Shown: piece by piece, positions 38,736 through 47,700 of the stretch
Numbering within the stretch: the first letter of the stretch is position 1
How the letters are laid out: every line of letters begins with the position of its first letter
Program-made: the position numbers and the translations under genes
From: CAYLLN01 sp964384375
Lineage (GTDB): Bacteria > Planctomycetota > Planctomycetia > Pirellulales > Pirellulaceae
Direction of reading: 5' to 3'
DNA: 64,000 nt
Assembly (NCBI GenBank): GCA_964384375.1
Contig: CAYLLN010000001.1
Location: 154,202-218,201 of the forward strand
Notes under the pieces: generated by a model
Told to the model about the DNA's origin: nothing
The model's input: only the letters and a program-made list of their open reading frames with translations
Databases searched by the model: none

Positions 38736-39728
38736 TTAGTGGAGGCTATTTACATCCCGCTTCCACGCAATCACATCCCGTACGATAGCATCCAAGTCGA
38801 GTCTCGCCTGATAGTTGAGCGTCGCCTTGATGCGCGACAGATCCGGCACGCGGTGGCGGATGTCCTCGAAGTCGGCGTCGTAGGCAGCGGCATACGACTG
38901 GAACTCGATTGGCGACTTCGATCCGGTCAGGGCGACGACGCGCTTGGCGAGGTCGAGGATCGACACTGGCTGATCGCTGCCGATATTGAAAACCTTGCCC
39001 GCCGCGGCGGGCGTTTGCATGAGAGCCAGCACGGCGCCGACGACGTCGCTTACGTGGGCAAAGCAGCGAACTTGCCGACCGTCGTCGTGGACGAGGAGTG
39101 GCTCGCCGGCCAATGCCGCATCGACGAATCGGGGGAGCACCATGCCGTAAGCCCCCGTTTGCCGCGGGCCGACGACATTAAAAAAACGGGCAATCACCAC
39201 CGGCAGACCGAATTGTCGGGCACAAGCGAGCGTCAGGAATTCGTCGATCGCTTTGCTCGCTCCATAGGACCAGCGGGGTCGCGTCGTCGGTCCGAAGACC
39301 AGGTCGTCCTCCTCGTTCCAAACTTGCTTTGGATTTTTTCCGTACACTTCACTCGTGCTGGCCAGAAAGAACCGGACGCTTTGCCCGGCCCGCTGGCGAC
39401 GGCACAGTTCGTCGAGCAGAAGCTGCGTCGGATAGATATTCCGCTCGATCGTTTGCAGCGGTTCTCGGGCGATCAGAGCGACGCCGACCGCCGCGGCCAG
39501 GTGATAGACCTCGCTCACGCCGTCGAGCACGCGCGCGATGAGTGCCGCATCGCCGATTGATCCCCGGACGATTGTGAGCCGCGGATTGTTGGCGGCCGCG
39601 GCCAGGTTCGCCGCTCGCCCCGTCGATTCGTCATCGACGACAACGACCTCGTCGCCACGGGCCAATAGGGCCTCGGTCAGGTGCGAACCGATGAAGCCGG
39701 CGCCGCCGGTAACCAGGATTTTTCCCAC
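38736..39728 (-). CDS. NAD-dependent sugar-nucleotide epimerase/dehydratase
   Basis: A 330-aa extended short-chain dehydrogenase. The NAD motif is GGAGFIGSHL at the N-terminus, followed by an acidic residue set in VVVVDDESTG. The catalytic pair is in SYGASKAIDEF (Tyr and Lys), with a Ser/Thr in FLASTSEVYG. The closest group by eye is the UDP-glucose epimerase / UDP-glucuronate decarboxylase set, which feeds polysaccharide or LPS synthesis. The substrate cannot be fixed without comparison. Confidence 0.88.
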   Translation of the reverse strand: MGKILVTGGAGFIGSHLTEALLARGDEVVVVDDESTGRAANLAAAANNPRLTIVRGSIGDAALIARVLDGVSEVYHLAAAVGVALIAREPLQTIERNIYPTQLLLDELCRRQRAGQSVRFFLASTSEVYGKNPKQVWNEEDDLVFGPTTRPRWSYGASKAIDEFLTLACARQFGLPVVIARFFNVVGPRQTGAYGMVLPRFVDAALAGEPLLVHDDGRQVRCFAHVSDVVGAVLALMQTPAAAGKVFNIGSDQPVSILDLAKRVVALTGSKSPIEFQSYAAAYDADFEDIRHRVPDLSRIKATLNYQARLDLDAIVRDVIAWKRDVNSLH

Positions 39729-39745
39729 GTTAGCCTTTACTCAGA

Positions 39746-39770
39746 GATTCCCTCGCTGACGCTTCGGGTT
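39746..39770. repeat. planctomycete-type intergenic repeat
   Basis: The stretch containing CCCTCGCTGACGCTTCGGGT belongs to a repeat I recognise from many planctomycete genomes, where its chance translation reads TRSVSEG or SLTLRV. It lies just upstream of the epimerase start within a 369-base divergent region. Confidence 0.5.
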
Positions 39771-39979
39771 GGTAGGTTGCGTTGCAAGTTCTGCTTCGGA
39801 AGTGAACTATTCTCCAATCGGAGCCATTTGCCGCAAGCCGAGCAAGCACCGGTCCGTTGCGGCGAATGATCTTTGGCCGCAATGACTTGTAACGCCTGCC
39901 GCCGCAGCGACCATCGAGTTACGAGACTGGGGCACACCGCTTGCTTTACCGCCGCAGGCGTCAGGACTAGACTTGAAGT

Positions 39980-40041
39980 TTGGCGGCCGACAACTTGCCC
40001 AAACCCCCACGGGTCAGCATTCGCAAGTTGTTGGCCGCCAA
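39980..40041. repeat. 19-bp inverted repeat upstream of the TPR gene
   Basis: TTGGCGGCCGACAACTTGC (39980-39998) is inverted at 40023-40041 with one mismatch, around a 24-base loop. It ends 56 bases before the TPR gene start. It could be a transcript hairpin, an attenuator or a mobile palindrome. The rest of 39729-40097 shows no gene. Confidence 0.65.
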
Positions 40042-40097
40042 TTAGTTGTGACTTGCGGCGAGTCTGGGTTAGGGACGAGTATCGGTGAGGGAACAGG

Positions 40098-43000
40098 ATG
40101 ATGAGGAATCTGGCACTGATGGCTGCCCTGGGTGGGCTGCTGGCTTGGTCGCTTGCGGCCGGTACGAACCGGGCCCAGTCGCAAGACAAGCCAGCCGAAG
40201 CGAAGTCGTCCCCTGCTGCGATGCAGATTTACCAGGATGCCGCCAGCGCCCAAAACGGCGGCTCGTTCGAGATCGCCGAGGAGGGATGGCGGAAACTGCT
40301 GAAGGAGCATCCGCAGGATCCGCTCGCCGCCAAGGCTCAGCATTATTTGGGCGTCTGCCTCGTGCAACTGAAAAAGCCCGAGGAGGCTGCCGCGGCTTTT
40401 CAGGCGGTGCTGAAGAATCACCCCAAGTTTGAGTTCGTGGAAGACACCCTGCTCAACCTGGCCTCCAGCCAATACTCGCAGGCCGCGGCCGGAAAGGCGG
40501 GGCAATACGCTGCCGCTGCGGAGACGTTCGCCGCGCTGCTCAAGCAGTTCCCGAAAGGGAAGTATGTTGAAGACTCGCTCTATTTTCAGGGAGAGGCGAA
40601 CTACGCCCAAGGGAAGAAGGCCGAAGCGATTGTCAGCTATGACCAACTGGTGAAGGAGCATCCGAAGTCGGCGCGGCGGGCGGATGCGCTCTATGCCCTC
40701 GGCGTCGCTCAAGAGGAACTGAGCAAGTTCCCCGAAGCTGGTGCGACGTATGACGTGCTGCTCAAGGAGTTTCCGACAAGTCCCCTCGCCAGCGAAGTGA
40801 AAATGCGGAAGGCGGAGACCGTGCTGCAAGCGGGTGATCTCGCGGCAGCAGCGGCGATGTTTGCCGAAGTCTCCGCGGTCAAGGATTTCGCTTCCGCGGA
40901 TCATGCGATCTACCGGCAGGCGTTTTGTCTCGCCAAGCAAGACAAGTTTGCCGAAGCTGGCGACCTTTATGCCAAGGTTGCGACTGACTTCGCACAGTCG
41001 GCGTATGTGCCGGAGGCGACGATTGCCGCCGGCCGCTGCTACTACAAATCCGACAAGGTCGCACAAGCCGATGCCTGGCTGGCCAAGGCGATCGACCGGA
41101 AGGACGCAAACTCAGCAGAAGCGGCCCATTGGCGATCCAGGATCTTGCTTCGCGGCGGCAAGCCGGCAGAGGCGGCGGCACTCGCGGCGGCGCAACTCGC
41201 GGCCGGCGGCGACAGTCCGTACCTCGTTCACCTGAAGATGGACCAGGCGGATGGACTGTATGAGATTCCGGAGAAACGAACTGAATCGTTGGCTCTCTAT
41301 GCCAAGATCGCTGCCGATCATCCGCAGCACGAGGTTGCTCCGCAGGCGCTCTACAACGCAGCGTTCGCGGCCTTGGAACTGAAGGACTTTGACGGGGCAC
41401 TCAAGCAGTCGGCATCGTTTCTGACAGCGTATCCGCAAGACAAACTTGCCCCGGACGTGAAGTACGTCGCTGCCGAAGCGAACCTGCAGCAGAAGAAATA
41501 TCCCGAAGCAGAAAAGCTGTATGCCGAAATCGCGGCCGTCGCCGACCATCCGCAAGGCGATCTGTGGCGTGTCCGCCGCGGCGTTGTGGCTTACGTGCAA
41601 AAGAAGTATCCCGAAACGATCGCCGCGCTCTCACCGGTCCTCCCATCGCTCAAATCGCCCGATGCTGTCGCGGAGGCGAACTTTCTCGTCGGAGCCAGCC
41701 AGTTCTTCACCGACAAGTTCGCCGAGGCGGAGAAGTCGCTTGCTGCGTCGCTCGCGGCCAATCCCAAGTGGCGGCAGGCGGATGAGGCGCTCGTACTGCT
41801 GGGCCGCTCGCAACTGAAACTCGATCAGAAGGATGCCGCGAAGGCAAGCTTCCAAAAAGTTGCAGCCGACTTCGCCGACAGCTCGCAGGCCGAGCAGGCT
41901 CACTTCCGCCTCGGCGAGCTAGCCGCAGCAGCGGACGACTATAAAACGGCGATAGCGGAGTACGAGACGGTTGCTACGAAGTGGGCCGATTCGTCGTTCG
42001 CCCCCTTTGCCCTGTACGGCAAAGGGTGGGCGCAGATCAAAACGAAGGAGTACGGTCCGGGCAGCGAGTCGTTCACCGCCCTGCTGACGAAGTTCCCCGA
42101 GCATCAACTGAAGGCCGAGTCGCTCTTCGGCCGGGCGATGTGCCGCCGTCTCGCGGGTGATTGGAAGGGTGCCGTCGCCGACATTGGTGAATACCTGAAA
42201 ACGAACCCCGAGCAAGGCCGCAAGTCGGACGCACTCTACGAGCAAGGTCTCGCTCAGGTCGCCCTGAACGACAACGTGGCCGCGGCCAAGTCGTTTGCCA
42301 ATCTGCTGGCCGGCGATCCGAAGTACACGGCGACCGACAAAGTGCTCTACGAACTCGGCTGGGCGCTGAAGAGCCAGGAGAAACATGCCGAAGCGGTTCC
42401 GCATTTCGCGAAGCTTGCCGCCGAATTCGGCGATAGCCCACTGGCCGCAGAGGCATGGTTCCTCGTTGGCGAGAACCACTACGACAAGAGGGAATTTGCG
42501 GAAGCGGCCAAGGCGTATGCTGCCTCGCGAGCGAAGTCGCCATCGGGCGAGCTCGCGGAAAAAGGGGCATACAAGCTCGGCTGGTCGCACTATCAGCAGA
42601 AACAGTACGACGAGGCCCTCAAACAATTCAGCGAGCAACTGACGGCGTTCGGCCAAGGGGCGCTCGCCGCGGACGCAGCGTTCATGAAGGCGGAGTGCCA
42701 CTTCCGCCTGGAAAACTACAAAGACGCGTGGCCCGCTTATCAGGCTGCCGCTAAGACGAAGGCGAGCACGCCGGTCATCGAAGTGCTCACACTCCTCCAC
42801 GGCGGACAGTCGGCCTCGCAAAACAAAGATTGGAAATCGGCCGAGGAAATGCTCGCGGCGATTCCCGCGAAGCATCCTGAAACGCCGCTTCTTGCCGAAG
42901 CGCTCTATGAGCTGGGCTGGGCTCGGCAGAACGCTGGAAAGAGCGCCGAGGCCTTGAAAGACTATGAAGCGGCGGCTGCCAAGTCGCGCGATCATGTCGG

Positions 43001-43319
43001 AGCACGGTCCCGCTTCATGATGGGAGAGCTGTATTTCACCGAGAAGAAGCACGAAGAGGCCCTCCGCGAATTCCAGCGGGCGATGTTCGGCTACGGCGGC
43101 GAACAGGCCCCGGCGGAGACGAAGAACTGGCAAGCCAAGAGCGGCTACGAAGCAGGCCGCTGTGCCGAGGTGCAGATCATGTCGGCTAAGGACGCTGCCG
43201 CCAAGCAGAAGCTCGTCGCCGACGCGAAGCGGTTTTATTCGTTCGTCGCCGAAAAGCATGCCGCGCACGAACTCGCCGGCGAGGCGAAGAAGCGGCTGGA
43301 GGCGCTGGCGAAGTTGTAG
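40098..43319 (+). CDS. exported TPR-repeat protein of the TolQ/TolR cluster
   Basis: A 1073-aa protein. The signal peptide is residues 1-27 (LALMAALGGLLAWSLAAG, cleaved near NRAQSQ). The rest is tetratricopeptide repeats from about 40 to the end, with typical segments such as AAKAQHYLGVCLVQLKKPEE, YVEDSLYFQGEANYAQGKKA and LLAEALYELGWARQNAGKSA. At least two dozen units are present. YbgF/BamD-like repeats in this context act in the periplasm as protein-binding scaffolds. It heads a four-gene cluster with TolQ, TolR and the giant protein. GGTGAGG precedes the start. Confidence 0.88.
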   Translation: MMRNLALMAALGGLLAWSLAAGTNRAQSQDKPAEAKSSPAAMQIYQDAASAQNGGSFEIAEEGWRKLLKEHPQDPLAAKAQHYLGVCLVQLKKPEEAAAAFQAVLKNHPKFEFVEDTLLNLASSQYSQAAAGKAGQYAAAAETFAALLKQFPKGKYVEDSLYFQGEANYAQGKKAEAIVSYDQLVKEHPKSARRADALYALGVAQEELSKFPEAGATYDVLLKEFPTSPLASEVKMRKAETVLQAGDLAAAAAMFAEVSAVKDFASADHAIYRQAFCLAKQDKFAEAGDLYAKVATDFAQSAYVPEATIAAGRCYYKSDKVAQADAWLAKAIDRKDANSAEAAHWRSRILLRGGKPAEAAALAAAQLAAGGDSPYLVHLKMDQADGLYEIPEKRTESLALYAKIAADHPQHEVAPQALYNAAFAALELKDFDGALKQSASFLTAYPQDKLAPDVKYVAAEANLQQKKYPEAEKLYAEIAAVADHPQGDLWRVRRGVVAYVQKKYPETIAALSPVLPSLKSPDAVAEANFLVGASQFFTDKFAEAEKSLAASLAANPKWRQADEALVLLGRSQLKLDQKDAAKASFQKVAADFADSSQAEQAHFRLGELAAAADDYKTAIAEYETVATKWADSSFAPFALYGKGWAQIKTKEYGPGSESFTALLTKFPEHQLKAESLFGRAMCRRLAGDWKGAVADIGEYLKTNPEQGRKSDALYEQGLAQVALNDNVAAAKSFANLLAGDPKYTATDKVLYELGWALKSQEKHAEAVPHFAKLAAEFGDSPLAAEAWFLVGENHYDKREFAEAAKAYAASRAKSPSGELAEKGAYKLGWSHYQQKQYDEALKQFSEQLTAFGQGALAADAAFMKAECHFRLENYKDAWPAYQAAAKTKASTPVIEVLTLLHGGQSASQNKDWKSAEEMLAAIPAKHPETPLLAEALYELGWARQNAGKSAEALKDYEAAAAKSRDHVGARSRFMMGELYFTEKKHEEALREFQRAMFGYGGEQAPAETKNWQAKSGYEAGRCAEVQIMSAKDAAAKQKLVADAKRFYSFVAEKHAAHELAGEAKKRLEALAKL

Positions 43320-43390
43320 TTTGACCTTCGGGAAGCAGAGCTTCCTTACTTTTCGTCCCGAGCAGAGCTTGAGACGGAGGATTCCCATTG

Positions 43391-44317
43391 ATGAATAGTC
43401 CGTCCTATCTCCGCCTGGCCGTTTGGATCGGTACGGCCGCGGCAGTGTTGTATGTGCTCGCTACCGGCGTCGGCCCGGGGCGTTTGTCGGCCCAGCAACC
43501 AGGCGAAGTCGCCGGGCCGAGCGCCGAACCAGCACCTGCCGGCGATCCCAGCGCTCCCGCAGCGCTCGCACCGGCCACGCCGACGAACAAGTCGATCAAC
43601 CTGCTCGACCTGACGATCAAGGGCGGGATCTTCATGATTCCAATCTTTGCCCTGTCGCTGCTCGCGGGCACGATCAGCATCGAACGGCTGCTCGCTCTGC
43701 GCCGCAGCCGGCTGTTGCCCGATGGACTGGTGACGGCGCTCGGCGATTTGGCCGGTCCGCAGGGTTCGTTCGATCCGCGGCGAGCGTACAAGCTGTGCCA
43801 GGAGTATCCGTCGAGCGCGGCCAACGTGATTCGCGCGATGCTGCTGAAGGTGGGTCGCCCCGTTTCCGAAATCGAGTCGGCTGTCGCCCAATCAAGCCAG
43901 CGTGAGGCGGACAGGTTGTATGCCAACGTCCGCTGGCTCAACATCTCCGCATCGCTCGCCACGATGCTCGGCCTCATCGGCACGATCCAGGGGATGATTC
44001 TCGCCTTTCACCAACTGACGAATATGGATGCCGGCACCGACCGGACGCAGGTGCTGGCCGGCGGCATCTATACTGCGCTTGTGACAACCTTCGCCGGCCT
44101 CTCAGTGGCGATTCCCGCGGCCTTCATGTCGCACTACTTCGAGGGGCGCATCCAAGGAGTCTTTCGCGAGATCGACGAGTTGGTCTTCAACCTACTGCCA
44201 CAGCTGGAGCGGTATGAAGGGCGGCTCCGGTTCAATCGGGCGGCGAGCGACGGCGAACCGGCCGCTCCGCCGCAGGAAAAAGCTCCCGCCCTGACCCGTC
44301 AAACAGCCGCGGGGTGA
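43391..44317 (+). CDS. MotA/TolQ/ExbB-family proton channel subunit
   Basis: A 308-aa protein. An N-terminal signal-like helix and Ala/Pro-rich linker precede the family core. Three membrane helices follow (GGIFMIPIFALSLLAGTISI, ATMLGLIGTIQGMILAFH, and TALVTTFAGLSVAIPAAF). The signature GLIGTIQGM and the TALVTTFAGL helix are diagnostic. With ExbD/TolR it forms a proton-driven motor. GGAGG precedes the start; a TTG one codon earlier is an alternative. It lies 71 bases after the TPR gene. Confidence 0.9.
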   Translation: MNSPSYLRLAVWIGTAAAVLYVLATGVGPGRLSAQQPGEVAGPSAEPAPAGDPSAPAALAPATPTNKSINLLDLTIKGGIFMIPIFALSLLAGTISIERLLALRRSRLLPDGLVTALGDLAGPQGSFDPRRAYKLCQEYPSSAANVIRAMLLKVGRPVSEIESAVAQSSQREADRLYANVRWLNISASLATMLGLIGTIQGMILAFHQLTNMDAGTDRTQVLAGGIYTALVTTFAGLSVAIPAAFMSHYFEGRIQGVFREIDELVFNLLPQLERYEGRLRFNRAASDGEPAAPPQEKAPALTRQTAAG

Positions 44318-44320
44318 GCC

Positions 44321-44743
44321 ATGCCAGTCAAACTAAGCCGCGGCATGGCGAGCAACCTGCTCGACCTGACGCCGATGATCGACATGGTGTTTAACCTGCT
44401 GATCTTCTTCATGGTCGTCAGCCAGTTCGCCAGCGAAGAACGCTCGCTCAAGGTCGAGCTGCCGATGGGGAGCGAGGCGATGCCCCTCACCGCGCGGCCG
44501 AAGGAGATCTTCATCAACATCGATCAGGAGGGGCGGTATTACCTCGGTTCGCAACGGCGCGACGAAGCCGAGGTGGCCCGCTTCCTGCGGCAGGCGGCGA
44601 TCGACAATCCGCTGAACCAGACGGTGGTCATCCGGGCCGACCGGCGCTGCCCGTGGGACTTTGTCGCGACGGCGATGCGGCTGTGCAACGAGGCGGGGAT
44701 TCGCGACTATTCGGCGTCGCTCTCGGAAGGAACGCAGCCGTAG
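44321..44743 (+). CDS. ExbD/TolR-family motor subunit
   Basis: A 140-aa protein with one N-terminal membrane helix carrying the family motif LDLTPMIDMVFNLLIFFMV, in which the Asp is the proton-carrying residue. A periplasmic domain follows (EIFINIDQEGRYYLGS, VVIRADRRCPWDFVATAM). It begins three bases after the TolQ stop. With TolQ it should convert proton-motive force into movement of a partner, probably the giant protein encoded next. Confidence 0.92.
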   Translation: MPVKLSRGMASNLLDLTPMIDMVFNLLIFFMVVSQFASEERSLKVELPMGSEAMPLTARPKEIFINIDQEGRYYLGSQRRDEAEVARFLRQAAIDNPLNQTVVIRADRRCPWDFVATAMRLCNEAGIRDYSASLSEGTQP

Positions 44744-44768
44744 CTGCACGCACGAGCGGAATCGACTC

Positions 44769-47700
44769 ATGGCCAAAATTCGCCGCGTGATCCGAAAGGT
44801 TGCCGCCAATAGCGGCGACTATTTCGACGAGCACCTCTGGCCGGTGTATATCGCCCTGGTCGTGCTCGGCGGCTTTTTGATGGGGATCAGTGCGGCGTAT
44901 CTGAAGTTTTCCGAGGTGCCATGGTACGCGAACGCTTGGACGAGCCTGATCATGATTCCGGTCATCGTCGTGGCGTTCATGGCCGCGTTCCGGCTGATCG
45001 ACAATCGACTCTTGCGGCGGTCGATGCAGCTTTCGGTCGTCGTCTGCGCGATTCTGCACATCGCCCTCGTCGTGCAGATGGTCGAGACGCAGCTCTTCAG
45101 CGGCTTGTTCGAGCGGCCGGCCGAGCGGGCCGAAGTGGTGCAGCGTCGGCCGCGGCGCGTGATTCCCGAATATCAGCCGCAGCAGCTTCTGCCGGAGGAA
45201 GACCGCCCGCGGCAGGACTTCGAGCGACCGCTGGAAACTCGCACGCCGGAACCCGACCGGCAACCGGAAGAGATCGTCCGCCAACCCATGCCGGAGGAGC
45301 CCCAGTCGCCTCCCGAGCCGCAGCCGATCCCCGTGCCGGAGAATCAGCCGACGACCGAGCCCAACGTCGTCCGCCGTAATCAGCCGAATGAAGCGGCCCC
45401 ACGCCAGGCCGAACAGGCGAGCAAACTGAGCCGGCAGACGAAGCCTTCGGACTTGAAGATCAGTCAACTCATCGAAACTCCGACGCCGCTGGGCGTTCCT
45501 TCGGCCGGCGTCGAAGCGCGTGCGGCCCAATCGGCGGTCGAGCGTCGCGCGACCGATTCGCCAGCCGTAGCCCGTGCGAGCGAGGCCCAGCCGACGACGA
45601 CCGAGCCGACCGCGACGCCACAAGTCGCCCGGCGGACCGAAGCGGCCAGCGCCACGCCCGAAGTGACGGCCCAGCCGACGCTGCGGCGGCAAGTCGCTCA
45701 GCCAGCCGCCACACCGCGTACGCAGGTGGCAGCGGCGGATACGCCTTCGCCATCGCGAGAAACGTCGCCAACGGCCGTTGCTCCAGCCACGACGACCATG
45801 ACGCGGCAGACGACGACCAGTCCTGAAGTCGCTCGCTCGACGATCGAACCGACCCCGGAGGTGACTGCCGATCCGACCTCCACGCCGCAGCGGCGCGAGC
45901 ATCCAGCGGAGGCCGAGCCGACGGCGATTGCGCAAACGCCTTCGCCGGTGGCGAATCGTCAGCCTCGCAGCACGACGCGGCCTGACGTAGCGACGACCGC
46001 GGCCATCGAGTCACCGAACCGGTCGGCGAGCAATAACGCGGCAACCGCGGTCGAAGCTTCGGCCGAAGCAAGCCGCATCCAGCGGACGAGTTCGCAAGTG
46101 ACCACGGCCCAGCCGGCGACCACGCCCGCTGCGGAGCCGCGTTCGGCCGATCGCTCGCAGCCGGCTCTGTCGATGGCCCGCTCGCAAGGGCGCGAAAGCC
46201 CGATGACTTCGACGAATCCAACCGCGGCCCCGACGCTCACGCGCCGCTCGGGAGCGCCGAGCTTGCCGAATGCGTCTCAAACGGCAGATGCGGCGGGAGC
46301 GGTTGTGGCGACGCAGAGCGCAAGCGAAGTCTCGCCGACAAGCACCGCGACGCGCCGGCAGGCAACGGAGAGTCCCGTGGCGGCCTCCGCGAGTGGCGAA
46401 CCGTCGCCGGCTCAGCTCGCTTCGTCCGCAACGGAACCAACCGCTACGCCCGCGATGATCCGCCGCTCTTCGGCAACGGGAACAGCAGCGATGGAAGCTC
46501 CGGTGATCGCTCCGCAGGTGGGTGCGGTCGCCACCACCAGCCGCAGTACGGATAGCGCGGTGACGAACGTGGTGACGACAGTCGGCGATGTCCCGGCCAA
46601 CGCCGGTCCGCAAACGGCTGCGGCCGCCAACCCTGGCCCGTCGTCGTCGGCCATTTCGCGGCAGACTTCGCCGCAAACGAGCGGCGCGACCCGCACGCAG
46701 CCAACGCTTGCGGCGGACTCGGCCAGTCCCGCCAGCCAACTCGCTCGCGGTGGCGCCTCGCGGTCGCAATCGACCAGTCAGCCGACGGTTGACCCGAGTG
46801 GCGCTGCTGTCGGCTCGCCTCGGCGGGCCATCGCGGAGGCGGCAGCCGCCAGTTCGCCGACGTCGGTCGAAAGCCCCGCAACAGCGGTCGCTTCCTCGGG
46901 CGCGAACGATCCGTCGGCTCAGCCGGCCCGATTGGCACTCTCTCGCTCGCAGTCGGGGACGGCCGGTTCGGGACGCTCGCCAAACATGGAAAGCTCACTC
47001 CCCGGCGGGAACAGCCCGGCTCTGACAGCATCGATCTCCGCGCGACGGACCGAATCAACACAGAACGCACCTCCGGGCGACGCACTTTCACCGAGCAGCC
47101 CGGCCACGGTTGCCCGCTCGCGTGCCGGCGCCGACGCCCCGACTTCTTCGCTGGTCGCACAGACGGCCGAAACGGGAACGACCGGTGCGGGGAGCGAACT
47201 GGGTGAAGTGACCGCGAGCGCGAGTGCCGCTCTGACTCGGGCCGACGCTGCTGCTCGCCATGCCGAAGTGACTGCGACCCGCGGCACGGGAGAGGTCGAT
47301 CTTGGGCCGACGCAAACCATCGCCGAAGCGGGCTCGGGCCGGGCTTCCGGCGGCGGTCAACCGGAACTGAACTTCCAATCGCCCGCCAATGCCGTCGCGC
47401 GATCGGCGGCTGGCGGCGCTCCGCAGATGGCTCTGGCCGCTGCCGAGGTGGGCGAAGTCGCCGCTCCTGCGGGAACTGCAGGTGGAGAGCCTTCCGCCAG
47501 CGAACCTGGTCCGGCCGCGCTGGCCGCCGTTCGCACCGTTGCCGGCGGGGAAGCGACCGCGTCCGGTGGCGCGTCACGAGCGGAAGAAACCGGTCCGCTC
47601 GCGGAGGCCAATACCGCGTCGCTCTTGGCCGAAACGAACGTGAGCCGCAACGATAACGCCGAGGGGCGGAGCGGCGGAGAAGCAGCTGCCGGCCAGCCCG

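Noticed and set aside
39737..40189. 150-codon minus-strand frame in the divergent region before the TPR gene
   Set aside because: Its N-terminal codons run over the TPR gene start and its C-terminus is the chance translation of a planctomycete repeat (TRSVSEG).
41919..43388. 489-codon minus-strand frame opposite the TPR gene
   Set aside because: It shows Arg/Leu/Gly-rich antisense composition without motifs, while the plus-strand TPR repeats are clear.
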